Below are positions 19,164-28,326 of a stretch of 64,000 nucleotides of DNA, one piece after another (within the stretch, counting starts at the first letter, position 1; each line of letters opens with the position of its first letter). The stretch is taken from positions 4,451,352 to 4,515,351 of the forward strand of contig NZ_AQUI01000002.1 in assembly GCF_000371785.1 (NCBI RefSeq), in the 5' to 3' direction. The notes under the pieces are model-generated. The model did no database searches. It was not told the DNA's origin and was given only the letters and a program-made list of their open reading frames with translations. The DNA is from Actinopolyspora halophila DSM 43834. Lineage in GTDB: Bacteria > Actinomycetota > Actinomycetes > Mycobacteriales > Pseudonocardiaceae. The translations under genes and the position numbers were made by a program.

Positions 19164-19194
19164 CGGAGGTTTCCCGACGCACCGCGAAGTGACG

Positions 19195-19208
19195 GTTTCG
19201 CGCGAAAC
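19195..19208. repeat. parS-like 14-bp palindrome, copy 1
   Basis: GTTTCGCGCGAAAC is a perfect palindrome in the 47-base gap between convergent rmuC and the FGGY kinase. It differs from the actinobacterial parS core GTTTCACGTGAAAC at two symmetric positions. Its right flank (GTTCAGCCGGG) closely matches one arm of the 40-bp palindrome at 57721-57760. It could be a ParB-type site or part of a bidirectional terminator. Confidence 0.5.
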
Positions 19209-19210
19209 GT

Positions 19211-20725
19211 TCAGCCGGGCGGCGCGCGGTCTTCCGCCCGGTCCGCGGAGCGCTGCTGCTCGGCGAGAAAGTGCGCGGTGTCGACGGTGCGTTCGTGGAC
19301 GCTCCTGTAGTGCCGGTAGAAGGCGTCGTAGCGCTCCGCGTTGGCGACGTCGGGTTCCACCGTCTCCACCACCGGGTTCCACCCGTCCGGATCGACCGCC
19401 ACCCCGGTGGCCACCCCGGCGAGCAACGCGTCGCCGTAGCACGCGCCCACCGTCTCCTCCGGCACCGACTGGGGCATCCCGGTGACGTCGGAAACTATGC
19501 GCGTCCACAGTCCACCCGTGGTTCCCCCGCCGACAGCCACCAGTCGCTCCACCGCGGCTCCGGAGTCCCGCATGGCCTCCAGGTTGTGCCGAACCCCGTA
19601 GGCGATCCCCTCCAGGGCGCAGCGGTAGACCTCGGCGCGGCCGTGCGAAGTGGTCAACCCGAGCAGCACTCCCCTTGCGTCCGGGTCGAACACCGGGGTC
19701 CGCTCCCCCGCGAAGTACGGCAGCAGCAGCAACCCCCTGCTTCCGGCCGGAACCCCCGAGGCTGCCGCGACCAGTTCGGAGAACTCCGATCCGAACAGCC
19801 CGCGCAGCCAGTCGGTCACCGCACCCGAGGTCGCCATCCCCGCGGCCAGCGTGTACGTGTCCGGGTAGGCACCGCAGGTGGCCCACAGCGCGGGATGGGA
19901 AAGCGGCTCGCGCAGCACCTGCACGAAGAACATGGTGGTGCCGTACATCAACATCACGTCACCCGGGTTCCGGACCCCCACACTGGCGGCCTCGGCCCAC
20001 GCGTCCACGGTTCCCGTGGTCACGGGCAGCCCCTCCGGCAGGCCGGTCTCGGTCGCGGCGTCACCGCCGACCCGCCCGACCACCTCGGTCGGCCAGGCGA
20101 GCTCGGGCAGTTCCAGCCCCGGAGCCACCCTGCTCGACCACTCGGGTGACCAGCGCTTGCCGTGCAGATCGTAGAGCGGGTCGCACTGGCTGGCGGAGTG
20201 GTGGTCGAGCACGTAGCGTCCCGTCAACCGGTGCACCAGGTACGAGGAGCACATCAGCAGTTTCGCGGTACGCCGGTACACCTCGGGCTCGTTGTTGACC
20301 AGCCAGCGGATCTTCGGTCCCACCGCCTGACTGCTCAACGCCGAACCTCCGTGGCGCAGGATCTCCTCCGCGCCCAGCTCGCTCTCCAGTTCGGAGATCT
20401 CGGCCGTGGCCCTGGTGTCGACGCCGTACAGAATCGCGGGGCGCAGCGCGGCGCCGTGCTCGTCGGCGGGAAGCAGCACCGGTCCGATGCCGCTCACTCC
20501 CAGAGCGGCCAGCTCGTACCCCTCCGCCGCGGGCAGCAGCTCGGCGACCAACTCGCGGAAGTCGTTCCACCAGATCGCGTCCGGGTCGTGTTCCACCCAC
20601 CCGGGACGGGGGTACCGCGTCCGATGAGCCCGCTCGGACCTGGCGAGGATCTTCCCGTTGGCGGTGGTGAGCACACCCTTCGAACCGGACGTGCCGATGT
20701 CGATGCCGAGCAATACCTCTGCCAT
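19211..20725 (-). CDS. FGGY-family carbohydrate kinase (xylulokinase-like)
   Basis: A 504-residue sugar kinase of the FGGY family. The N-terminal phosphate-binding motif is LLGIDIGTSGSKGVLTT and the second ATPase half has VMLMYGTTMFF and LVAVGGGTTGGLWTRIVSDV. WVEHDPDAIWWNDF is the usual xylulokinase/ribulokinase segment. The enzyme phosphorylates a pentulose or related polyol, but subfamily signatures do not fix the sugar. A LacI regulator diverges from it, and a secreted GH172-type enzyme follows that regulator. Together they suggest an inducible catabolic locus. No transporter or isomerase is nearby. Confidence 0.88.
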   Translation of the reverse strand: MAEVLLGIDIGTSGSKGVLTTANGKILARSERAHRTRYPRPGWVEHDPDAIWWNDFRELVAELLPAAEGYELAALGVSGIGPVLLPADEHGAALRPAILYGVDTRATAEISELESELGAEEILRHGGSALSSQAVGPKIRWLVNNEPEVYRRTAKLLMCSSYLVHRLTGRYVLDHHSASQCDPLYDLHGKRWSPEWSSRVAPGLELPELAWPTEVVGRVGGDAATETGLPEGLPVTTGTVDAWAEAASVGVRNPGDVMLMYGTTMFFVQVLREPLSHPALWATCGAYPDTYTLAAGMATSGAVTDWLRGLFGSEFSELVAAASGVPAGSRGLLLLPYFAGERTPVFDPDARGVLLGLTTSHGRAEVYRCALEGIAYGVRHNLEAMRDSGAAVERLVAVGGGTTGGLWTRIVSDVTGMPQSVPEETVGACYGDALLAGVATGVAVDPDGWNPVVETVEPDVANAERYDAFYRHYRSVHERTVDTAHFLAEQQRSADRAEDRAPPG

Positions 20726-21039
20726 CCCCGCTCCGTTCGCTCGTAGAGCTCTTCCGCCTCGAGTCGTTGGTTGGACCGGGGATTTCCTCCGGCGTCGGCG
20801 CCGAAACGACCACCCGAGCGACTCGCACCGCCGCAGGGTCTCCGTGGTGCTCGCACCGGGACGGTCCCGACGTTGTGCGGGCCGCTCCCCACTGGCGGAA
20901 CAACCCGAGTCCGCCAGAGGTCCAGCTCAGCCCCCCACGACGTTCCGAACGGAAAAAACTGGTGAGTAATCGTTTTCTCAAAAAGTTATTCTCGTCGGAG
21001 CGGGGTGTCAACACGGATCGCGGGAAGGAGAGCACGACT
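20726..21039. other. Divergent promoter region, FGGY kinase / LacI
   Basis: This 314-base gap holds the promoters of both divergent genes. Its outer part (about 20862-20905) contains a degenerate piece of the dispersed intergenic repeat described elsewhere. The segment 20941-20998 is strikingly AT-rich for this genome and contains the candidate LacI operator. No gene is seen. Confidence 0.6.
20964..20979. promoter_or_regulatory. Candidate LacI-family operator
   Basis: GAGTAATCGTTTTCTC matches its own reverse complement at 12 of 16 positions and contains the LacI-family core AANCGNTT around a central CG. It lies 61 bases upstream of the LacI start and within the region shared with the divergent kinase, the expected place for an autoregulated repressor. 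Confidence 0.55.
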
Positions 21040-22035
21040 GTGGCGACGATCAACGAGGTGGCCGATCGGGCCGGTGTGTCCACAGCCACCGTTTCCAGGG
21101 CCCTGAACGGCAAGAACACGGTGGACTCCGAACTGGCCGCACGGGTGCTCGCCGCGGCCGAGGAACTCGGCTATCGGCCGAACGGGCCGGCGCGCAATCT
21201 GCGAAGACAGGAGACGCCCGTGCTGGCCCTGATCATCTCCGATGTGGAGAACCCGTTCTTCACCGCCATCTCCCGGGGAGTGGAGGACGTGGCGCACGCG
21301 GCCGGGTATTCGGTGGTGCTGTGCAATTCCGACGACGACGCGGAGAAGGAACGCTCCTACGTCTCCGTGGCGCTGGAGGAGCGGGTCGCGGGGGTGCTGC
21401 TGTCGCCCACCGGCCACACCTCGGGCGAAGAACTGCTGAGCGGCACCGGCACCCCCTTCGTGGCGCTGGACCGTTCGCTCCCCGACACCTCCGGGGACAC
21501 GGTGCTGGTGGACACCGGCACCGCCGCCGGGGAGGCCACGAAGCATCTGTCCGAACAGGGCTACCGGCGGCCGGGATGCATAACCGGTCCCGCCGGGGTT
21601 CCCACGGCGGACGAGCGGCTCGCGGGATACCGCGACGGGCTGCGCGCGGCCGGGATACGCCACTGCTCCTCACTCGTACGACGGAGCGAGTTCAAAGCGA
21701 CGGGGGCCGGACGTGCCGCGCGCTCGTTGCTGGAGCTGACGCGGCCGCCCGACGCGCTGCTCGTGGCCAACAACGCAATGGCCCTCGGGGTGCTGGAAAC
21801 ACTGCGTGAGCTGGGACTGCGGGCCGGAAGCGACGTGGGGCTCGTGGCCTTCGACGACGCGCCGTGGGCACGGCTGCTCGATCCACCGCTTTCCGTGGTG
21901 GCCCAACCCGCCTACGACATCGGCGCCGTGGGCGCACAGCTGCTGCTGAGCCGTATCGGGAACGAACGCGGCGAGCCGACCACCACCACGTTGTCCGCGC
22001 ATCTGGTTCCGCGGGCCAGCAGCGCCCCGCGCTGA
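21040..22035 (+). CDS. LacI-family transcriptional regulator
   Basis: The 331-residue protein has the LacI headpiece at residues 1-50 (TINEVADRAGVSTATVSRAL) and hinge helix region GYRPNGPARNLRR, followed by a periplasmic-binding-protein-like sensor with LALIISDVENPFFTAI and VGLVAFDDAPWARLL. It should repress a sugar-utilisation set and release DNA on binding a sugar or sugar phosphate. The GTG at 21040 is chosen because the HTH begins directly after it and GGAAGGAG precedes it. The frame stays open upstream but without protein-like content. Likely targets are the divergent kinase and the convergent GH172 gene. Confidence 0.92.
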   Translation: MATINEVADRAGVSTATVSRALNGKNTVDSELAARVLAAAEELGYRPNGPARNLRRQETPVLALIISDVENPFFTAISRGVEDVAHAAGYSVVLCNSDDDAEKERSYVSVALEERVAGVLLSPTGHTSGEELLSGTGTPFVALDRSLPDTSGDTVLVDTGTAAGEATKHLSEQGYRRPGCITGPAGVPTADERLAGYRDGLRAAGIRHCSSLVRRSEFKATGAGRAARSLLELTRPPDALLVANNAMALGVLETLRELGLRAGSDVGLVAFDDAPWARLLDPPLSVVAQPAYDIGAVGAQLLLSRIGNERGEPTTTTLSAHLVPRASSAPR

Positions 22036-22099
22036 AAGCCCCTCCACGCCTCCGGCCGCCGGAGCCGGACGAACCCCGCGACGAAGGAGACCGGCGACG

Positions 22100-24724
22100 T
22101 CACTCGGGGTCCCGCCGGGAGAGCGCGGAATACCGCACGGCCGACCACGGCGGGGCTGCCTCCACCGGAGTGAGTTCGACCCGGATCGAGCTCTTGCCCC
22201 TGGTCAGCTCGGGCGGAATGTCGAATCCGTCCTCCAACCACCGATGACTTTCATTGCCGAGGGGCTGTGCCCAAGTACCGGCCGGACGCCCGTCCACGCG
22301 AACCACGGCCCGCTGACCACCGTGGAACTGATCGCTCATCCTGCGCAGCCGAACCCCGGAATTGTTCGGATCGATCCGCAGGTGGAAACCGACCTCCCCG
22401 GTGGTCGACGTGGTGGAACGGGTGTGCGGTCCCGGATTCCTTTCCCCTTCGAAGGTGGCGGTCAGCTCCTCGGTCGTCTCGCCCTCGGCCCGGTAATGGT
22501 GCGCGATTCTGCTCGCGCGGTCGCCGAGCTCGACGCCGTCGGTGCGCTTCGCCCGCGGGGCGAGCCCTCCGTACCAGTAGGCCGTCGAGCTGTACACGCC
22601 CGGCTCGTCGTTGGCCGGGCCGTGTTCTATCCCCGCCACCAGTTCCTCGGTGAACGGAACAGCGTCGGACAACAGCAGTCGATAGGCTCCCGTGCAGTCG
22701 TAGCGGCAACCGTCACCGGAGTACTCGTGAGCGGGACTCCCGGCCAGCGGCATGTTGAAAGTGGCCCCGCCCCGGAAGTACCAGCCCGATTCGTAGAAGT
22801 CCTCCGTCCCCGTCCCGTACCAGGCCGGGCTGGACGAGCCGTCGACGTAGAAGCGCTCGTCCCCCTCCAGGTAGTTGCGCTGATTGGCACGCGGGGAGAC
22901 CAGTGACCGGGGCTGTTCGTCAGCTTTCGCACCCGCCTGCGGGATCCTGCCGCGCATGGTGTGCGTGACCCCGTAGAAAGTGCCGCTTCCCCGCGTGGAG
23001 AGGAACTCCCAGTCCGCGCCCGGTTCGGTGTGGCCTTCGTGGTGCGTGGCGTGGAAGTACCCGGATCGCTTTCCGGGTTCACTCCCGTCCGGGGCGGTGG
23101 AGACCTGGAGCGTGCCCTCGTCGATGGGAACCGGACCGTCGTTGACCAGTTCGACCGTCGCGTCACGACGGAACGGCATCGGCCACCAGGACGTGTACCA
23201 CCCCTTCCCGGCGTCGATCGAGCTCATCAACCGCCGAACGTCGTACTCGCCCAGCCCGGACCCGAAGAACTCACCGATCGGTGCGTCCACAGTGGTCCTA
23301 CCGTCGAAGCTGACGCGCAATCGCGTGTTCGTCAGTATCGAGTCCGACTCCGCGACCCGCTCGTCCGAGTGAGGCAGCCGCGCGCGGAGCTGTTCGCGCT
23401 GGAACACCTCTTGGTCGATGCGGTAGTCGTGCGCCCGCTCCTCCCCCGGGTGCGCCGGGCCCAGATCCAGCACGTCCGTGCGCACCCATTCGCCGTCGAC
23501 CTTGCTGTGCACCTCGTAGCGGAACTCGTTGACGTCCACCGCCGCCGAGCGGAACGTGTTGGAGATCCGGAGCTCGTTCTCGCCGGCGGTCACCGACTCG
23601 TCGACCTCGATTCGCTGCTTTCCCCACTCCCCGGGACGCGCGGGCCCGCTGCGCCAGGTTCCCACCGGGGAACCGTTCACCCGGAGCCGAGCGACCTGCG
23701 CACCGACGTTGGCGTCGTGGCGCCGTGTTATCCGCACTCCCTCGTTCGCGGGGGAGACCCGCGCCGTGAAGGAACTGCCGCCCTCGGCACCGAAGGCCCG
23801 TCCGTCATCGACCACCCGCGGTGCCGCCACGACCCGCGGGATCCGCAACCGCAACTCGTCGATCCGCCCCGGGCCGTGGAACGGATCCAGTCGCACGGTT
23901 TCTCCCGGAGCGAGCGAGAAATCGCTCTTCCTGCTCTCCAGTGTCCCGGATTCGGGCTTGGGGTCGGCCACACCGAACCGGCGGAGCTTGCGGATCACGT
24001 CGCGCGCCGGATCCGTGGGATCGAACGTGTCCACCCCGTGCGCATCTGCGAACGAGCGGTACCCCACGTGGTAGAAGTGCGGATTGTTGTCCACCGTCAC
24101 GCGCATGGACTCCCGGTAGGGCATGGGAACCTTGATCACCGCGCCACCCGCGGTGTCCGCGGCGTTGCCCACGAGCGGCCACACGAAGGGCGCCCCCAGC
24201 TCACCGTTGACCACATCCGCGAGCGGGGCGTCGAGCACGGTGCGGCCGTCCAGCTCGATGCGGATGTTTCCCGTCGCGGTCACGTCACCCCACGGTTGTC
24301 TGGTGAACCACATCGAGGTGATCTCACCCGCCCCGGCCTGTTCCGCGATGACGCACCCCCGCTCGTCGGTGCGCAGGCAGGAATAGCTCCCCTCGAAACC
24401 GTCGTCGTTGCTGCCGCTCCTGGAAAAGCTGGAATACTGTCCGCTGTGCTGCGATTGGCGGATCGCGCCGAGCCGATCCAGTTCGCGGTAGGTCCGCCAA
24501 CCGACCGGTCCTTTGCCCCCGGGCTCCCCGTTCTCCCCGGAGCCCTGGGAACGGGCGGTCGCCCCCTGCTCGGCACGCGCGGAGCGGACGCCGACATCGG
24601 GGACCGTGGCCGCCACGGTCGCGGCCACGGTGGCCACGACGAGTGCCAGCATCCCCGGTGCGCGCCGGGGAGGTCGGCGGCGGACCTTGTCCGAACGCGT
24701 TACCGCGACTGGCCCCGTTGCCAT
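22100..24724 (-). CDS. Secreted DUF2961 protein (glycoside hydrolase family 172)
   Basis: This 874-residue protein has an N-terminal export signal (basic RRRPPRRAP then MLALVVATVAATVAATV and SARAEQ). The DUF2961 core follows: GEITSMWFTRQPWGD, DAPLADVVNGELGAPFVWPL, VDNNPHFYHVGYRSF, and the diagnostic FYVDGSSSPAWYGTGTEDFY with ESGWYF in a later block. DUF2961 is glycoside hydrolase family 172, whose characterised members act on difructose anhydride or on arabinofuranosides including D-arabinan. Extra domains at about 275-410 and 770-874 look like carbohydrate-binding beta-sandwiches. The ATG at 24724 follows GGGGAGGGG. With the nearby kinase and LacI it may feed a furanose-catabolic pathway; the substrate is not determined. 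Confidence 0.85.
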   Translation of the reverse strand: MATGPVAVTRSDKVRRRPPRRAPGMLALVVATVAATVAATVPDVGVRSARAEQGATARSQGSGENGEPGGKGPVGWRTYRELDRLGAIRQSQHSGQYSSFSRSGSNDDGFEGSYSCLRTDERGCVIAEQAGAGEITSMWFTRQPWGDVTATGNIRIELDGRTVLDAPLADVVNGELGAPFVWPLVGNAADTAGGAVIKVPMPYRESMRVTVDNNPHFYHVGYRSFADAHGVDTFDPTDPARDVIRKLRRFGVADPKPESGTLESRKSDFSLAPGETVRLDPFHGPGRIDELRLRIPRVVAAPRVVDDGRAFGAEGGSSFTARVSPANEGVRITRRHDANVGAQVARLRVNGSPVGTWRSGPARPGEWGKQRIEVDESVTAGENELRISNTFRSAAVDVNEFRYEVHSKVDGEWVRTDVLDLGPAHPGEERAHDYRIDQEVFQREQLRARLPHSDERVAESDSILTNTRLRVSFDGRTTVDAPIGEFFGSGLGEYDVRRLMSSIDAGKGWYTSWWPMPFRRDATVELVNDGPVPIDEGTLQVSTAPDGSEPGKRSGYFHATHHEGHTEPGADWEFLSTRGSGTFYGVTHTMRGRIPQAGAKADEQPRSLVSPRANQRNYLEGDERFYVDGSSSPAWYGTGTEDFYESGWYFRGGATFNMPLAGSPAHEYSGDGCRYDCTGAYRLLLSDAVPFTEELVAGIEHGPANDEPGVYSSTAYWYGGLAPRAKRTDGVELGDRASRIAHHYRAEGETTEELTATFEGERNPGPHTRSTTSTTGEVGFHLRIDPNNSGVRLRRMSDQFHGGQRAVVRVDGRPAGTWAQPLGNESHRWLEDGFDIPPELTRGKSSIRVELTPVEAAPPWSAVRYSALSRRDPE

Positions 24725-25040
24725 CCTGTTCCCCTCCCCGGACCGGACAGTCCCGGTCGTCGACACGGTGTCCCGTCGAGAACCGGCTCGTTTCCGAAGG
24801 GATTGTCATACGAGGATCGCCGGTTTCGCACCGAAGGTCACATCGTCCGTTCAGGGGTAATTCCGAGTCCCGAGAGGGCCGGACCGATTCTTCGTGAAAA
24901 AGGTTCGTCGCGCGAACACGGCGCGCCGCACTGGAAACCCGGACGGCCGCCGTGCGGTGTCAAGTATCACAACTCGCTCGAGGGGCGGCACGACCGCTCA
25001 GCTGCTCCGCGAGAAATAACGGAGAGGTCACGAGAGGGAC

Positions 25041-26231
25041 GTGTCCTCCGTTCCCCTCGTCCGTGACCGCATCCGCACGGGGGTCTCGACTGTGGACGTG
25101 TCGTTGCCCCCTCGAACGACAGTTACGGTGACACCTGTGACCGCGACATCCGAGCGCAAGATCCACACCGCCGAGGGACCCCCGAACCAGTGGGCGGAAC
25201 GGTCCGCCTTCGGCACCACACGCAGCTTCCCGTGGTGGGCAGCGTGCTTGCTCCCCCTCGTGCTGACGAGCGTGTGCATCGTGATCGACCTCTTGGTCCA
25301 GTCGAAACCGGGCTTGGTGTTCGTCGCGGGCTACATCGTGAGCAGTCTGCTCGCGGTCGCTCTGGTACGTCGCGCCAGCCTCTTCGGCCCGATGGTGCAA
25401 CCGCCCCTGATCATCGCGATCACCATCCCCACACTCGTGATGGTCACGGGCACCGGATTCGACTCGGGCGACAGCGGGCGCAACGTGATGCTGTCCGTCG
25501 TAACCCCCCTGATCAACAGCTTCCCCGCCATGGCGGCGGCCACCGTGCTGGTGCTCGTAGCGGGCCTGCTGCGCATGCACGTGCTCGAACGCCCCAGGAG
25601 CGGCGGGACGGCTTCGAAAACGGACAGGCCGCAGCCCGCGCAGAGCGAATCCGCGGGCGCTCCGAAGGCCAGGGGCCGCAGGAACGCACGGCCGGACGAG
25701 GACCAGCGCGGGGAGGGGCCCCCGGAGAGGACCACGCGGAAAACCGGTGGCTCCCCCCAGCAACGCGAGCGGGGCCAACAACACGAGTCGGCCGAGAAAC
25801 GGGCCAACTCGGCGAACAAGCAGGCCGCCCGGGACAGGCGGGACCCCGCCGAAAGGAACTCCGGGGGAGAATCTCCCCGCGAAGGGGCTGGGGACCAGCG
25901 CAGGAGCTCCCGTCCGGGACGTGGTGCGCGGCGGGGACAGCGTCCCGCCGAGGGGGAACGCAGCCGGTCCGGCACCTCCGGAGAAGGCAACGACAGGCGC
26001 GGTGAGCGCCCTCAACAACAACCGGGCGGCGGCAAGAACGCCCCGAATCCGGCGCGTGGTGGCGAGGGCAAGACCCCACCCGACCGGGAGAAGCGCCCGG
26101 GCCCTCCGGGAAGGGCCGCCCCGGGGCAGTCGTCCCGGGACGGCGGAGGAGGCGCGGCGAAACCGCCACAACGCGGCGGCCGTTCCGAGCCCCCGGGGCG
26201 CCCCCGACGTCCACGTCGCGACGGGGGCTGA
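25041..26231 (+). CDS. DUF6542-type membrane protein with basic low-complexity tail
   Basis: Residues about 50-180 contain four hydrophobic segments of the actinobacterial DUF6542 domain (WWAACLLPLVLTSVCIVID, GLVFVAGYIVSSLLAVALV, MVQPPLIIAITIPTLVMV, FPAMAAATVLVLVAGLL). The remaining 210 residues are a disordered Arg/Gly/Pro/Glu-rich tail. It occupies the position of Rv1111c between ychF and ispH in Mycobacterium. Function unknown. The GTG at 25041 has GAGAGG just upstream; GTG codons at 25128 and 25137 are alternative starts. Confidence 0.75.
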   Translation: MSSVPLVRDRIRTGVSTVDVSLPPRTTVTVTPVTATSERKIHTAEGPPNQWAERSAFGTTRSFPWWAACLLPLVLTSVCIVIDLLVQSKPGLVFVAGYIVSSLLAVALVRRASLFGPMVQPPLIIAITIPTLVMVTGTGFDSGDSGRNVMLSVVTPLINSFPAMAAATVLVLVAGLLRMHVLERPRSGGTASKTDRPQPAQSESAGAPKARGRRNARPDEDQRGEGPPERTTRKTGGSPQQRERGQQHESAEKRANSANKQAARDRRDPAERNSGGESPREGAGDQRRSSRPGRGARRGQRPAEGERSRSGTSGEGNDRRGERPQQQPGGGKNAPNPARGGEGKTPPDREKRPGPPGRAAPGQSSRDGGGGAAKPPQRGGRSEPPGRPRRPRRDGG

Positions 26232-26342
26232 CCGATACCTTCCGCTCGGGTTGTCGTGAGTGGTTGTGGTCGTGGGGGTTCCGGGCTGTCGTAGGTGGTC
26301 GACCCCGACCGAGCGACTACGGAGCTCGAGCGGGAACCCCGC

Positions 26343-27371
26343 TCAACGCACTCCCTGGGGGTTGTTCGGGTTCTCGTCGAGATCCTTGCGCAGTTCCCGC
26401 GGCAGGGCGAAGGAAACCTTCTCGTTGGCCGTGGTGACCTCCTCGACGTCGCCCCAGCCACGTTCCTGCAGGTAATCCAGCACCTGGAAAACCAGCACGT
26501 CGGGAACGGAGGCACCGCTGGTCACTCCGACGGTCTCCACCCCTTCCAGCCACGAGTCGTCGACGTCGCTGGCGTAGTCGATCAGGTGAGCGGCACTGGC
26601 ACCGGACTGGAGGGCCACCTCGACCAGCCGCTTGGAGTTCGAGGAGTTCTGCGAGCCGACCACGAGCACGAGATCGCACTCGGCCGCCATCGCCTTGACC
26701 GCCACCTGGCGGTTCGAAGTCGCGTAGCAGATGTCGTCGCTCGGCGGAGCCTGCATGTCGGGGAAGCGCTCCTGGAGCTGCTCGACCCGTTCCATCGTCT
26801 CGTCCACGCTGAGCGTGGTCTGGGACAGCCAGACCACCTTGGACGAGTCGCGCACCTCGACCTGGTCCACGTCCTCCGGCTTGTCCACGAGCTGCACCCG
26901 GTCGGGGGATTCACCCGAGGTGCCTTCCACTTCCTCGTGCCCCTCGTGACCGATCAGCAGGATGTCGTAGTCCTTCCTGGCGAACCGGTTCACCTCCTTG
27001 TGCACCTTCGTCACCAGCGGGCAGGTCGCGTCGATGGTGCGGAGGTTGCGCCGCTCCGCGGCCTCGCGGACGGCCGGTGAGACGCCGTGGGCCGAGAACA
27101 CCAGCAACGACCCCTCGGGGACCTCCTCGGTGTCCTCGACGAAGACCACACCGCGCTCGCGGAGGTTGTGCACCACGTGGTGGTTGTGCACGATCTCCTT
27201 GCGGACGTACACGGGAGGGCCGTACTTGTCCAGCACCCACTCCACGGTGTCCACGGCACGATCGACACCGGCACAGTACCCACGGGGCTTGGCCAGCAGA
27301 ATCCGCTTGTTCGTCGACGAGGATTCGGTGACGGTCTCGGTGTACTCGGAAGCCTGCGGCGAGGTGCTCAT
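26343..27371 (-). CDS. ispH: 4-hydroxy-3-methylbut-2-enyl diphosphate reductase
   Basis: A 342-residue IspH/LytB. The three cluster cysteines are in [10 protein letters not shown] (residue 33), DATCPLVTK and [10 protein letters not shown], and [16 protein letters not shown] and TSGASVPD are the substrate-binding motifs. It is the last enzyme of the non-mevalonate isoprenoid pathway, reducing HMBPP to IPP and DMAPP with a [4Fe-4S] centre. The ATG at 27371 is preferred over a frame extension to 27410. It matches Mycobacterium lytB2 in context. Its product supplies the UppS-type synthase further along the window. Confidence 0.97.
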   Translation of the reverse strand: MSTSPQASEYTETVTESSSTNKRILLAKPRGYCAGVDRAVDTVEWVLDKYGPPVYVRKEIVHNHHVVHNLRERGVVFVEDTEEVPEGSLLVFSAHGVSPAVREAAERRNLRTIDATCPLVTKVHKEVNRFARKDYDILLIGHEGHEEVEGTSGESPDRVQLVDKPEDVDQVEVRDSSKVVWLSQTTLSVDETMERVEQLQERFPDMQAPPSDDICYATSNRQVAVKAMAAECDLVLVVGSQNSSNSKRLVEVALQSGASAAHLIDYASDVDDSWLEGVETVGVTSGASVPDVLVFQVLDYLQERGWGDVEEVTTANEKVSFALPRELRKDLDENPNNPQGVR

Positions 27372-27499
27372 ACCGCACAGGGTACGGACATCGATCGCAC
27401 CGGTCAGCAAGCAGCTTCACCCCGGCGAGGGATATCACCGTGCCCCCCTTCGGTCGGAGGAGATGACGCCGGGTCCGTACGTGGGGCAAGCTTGGAGGT

Positions 27500-28054
27500 A
27501 TGCGATCGTTTCCCCTGCCGATCCGGGTGGCTGCCGGACTGGCCAGCACGGCCGTCGAACAGACCCGTCGCCTGCCGGACTGTCTGATCGGCCTTCCGGT
27601 CACGGTCACCAGTCAGGCGTTGCAACTGACCATGCGCGTGCAACAGCAGGTCACCGAACTCGCCATCAAGGGCGACGACCTGCTGGCGGAGCTCCGGCGA
27701 ACCGAGCAGCAGCCGGAGTGGGCCAGGTTCGACGAGGACGAGCAGGCCGAGCGGGCGCACCCCCCGACTTCGTCCTCCGAGGGCACCACGGGTGAAACGA
27801 TCGGCGCGGCCCCCGCAGCCGGAGGCGGGACGCGGAGCACCGCACGTACCGACGGGGACGACGTCTCGGACCTGCTGCCCGACTACGAGGACATGACGCT
27901 GCCGCAGCTGCGCGGCAAGTTACGTCGCCTGGGCCTGTCCGACCTGAAGCGGCTGCTGCGGTACGAACGCGGACACTCACGGCGCCCCGACTTCCTCCAG
28001 ATGCTGTCCAACCGGATCAACAACCTGGGGGGATCGGACACCGCGGACGAGTAG
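27500..28054 (+). CDS. Conserved actinobacterial protein (Rv1109c-like position)
   Basis: This 184-residue protein has an amphipathic N-terminal half (IRVAAGLASTAVEQTRRLP, QALQLTMRVQQQVTELAIKG), a disordered acidic linker at about 70-120, and a C-terminal helical motif LPDYEDMTLPQLRGKLRRLG followed by LKRLLRYERGHSRRPDFLQML. The C-terminal part looks like a small SAP- or Rho-N-like helical domain. Homologues at this position between ispH and xseA are sometimes called lipid-droplet-associated proteins; I cannot confirm that role from sequence. Function should be treated as unknown. Confidence 0.75.
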   Translation: MRSFPLPIRVAAGLASTAVEQTRRLPDCLIGLPVTVTSQALQLTMRVQQQVTELAIKGDDLLAELRRTEQQPEWARFDEDEQAERAHPPTSSSEGTTGETIGAAPAAGGGTRSTARTDGDDVSDLLPDYEDMTLPQLRGKLRRLGLSDLKRLLRYERGHSRRPDFLQMLSNRINNLGGSDTADE

Positions 28055-28326
28055 CGTCCGCCCCGGGAATCCCCGCTCGGGAACGGCGCGCGTCCGGTGC
28101 GGCAGCGCCGTAACGCCCGCTTCGCCCGTCTGCAGCGCCGGGTTCTCCCGTGTCACGCACTCGTGAGGCCCCACACGAGACCGCGCGGTCGCGCGCTGTT
28201 CGAGCGCCCCGCGACACGCGCCCGAGACGCCGTTTCACGTGCCCGCACCGCGGCCCCGGGCAAGAGCCGACAAGAGAGTTCGCCCGCGTCCCCGTCGCGC
28301 ACGTCGATCCCGAAAACTTCCGAGGA

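Noticed and set aside
18090-19886. Minus-strand open frame extending sbcD upstream by about 600 codons
   Set aside because: It is antisense to rmuC and the FGGY region; SbcD homology starts exactly at RLLHTSDWH.
28230-28242. GTTTCACGTG half of a parS site upstream of xseA
   Set aside because: Only one half of the palindrome is present, so chance occurrence is likely.
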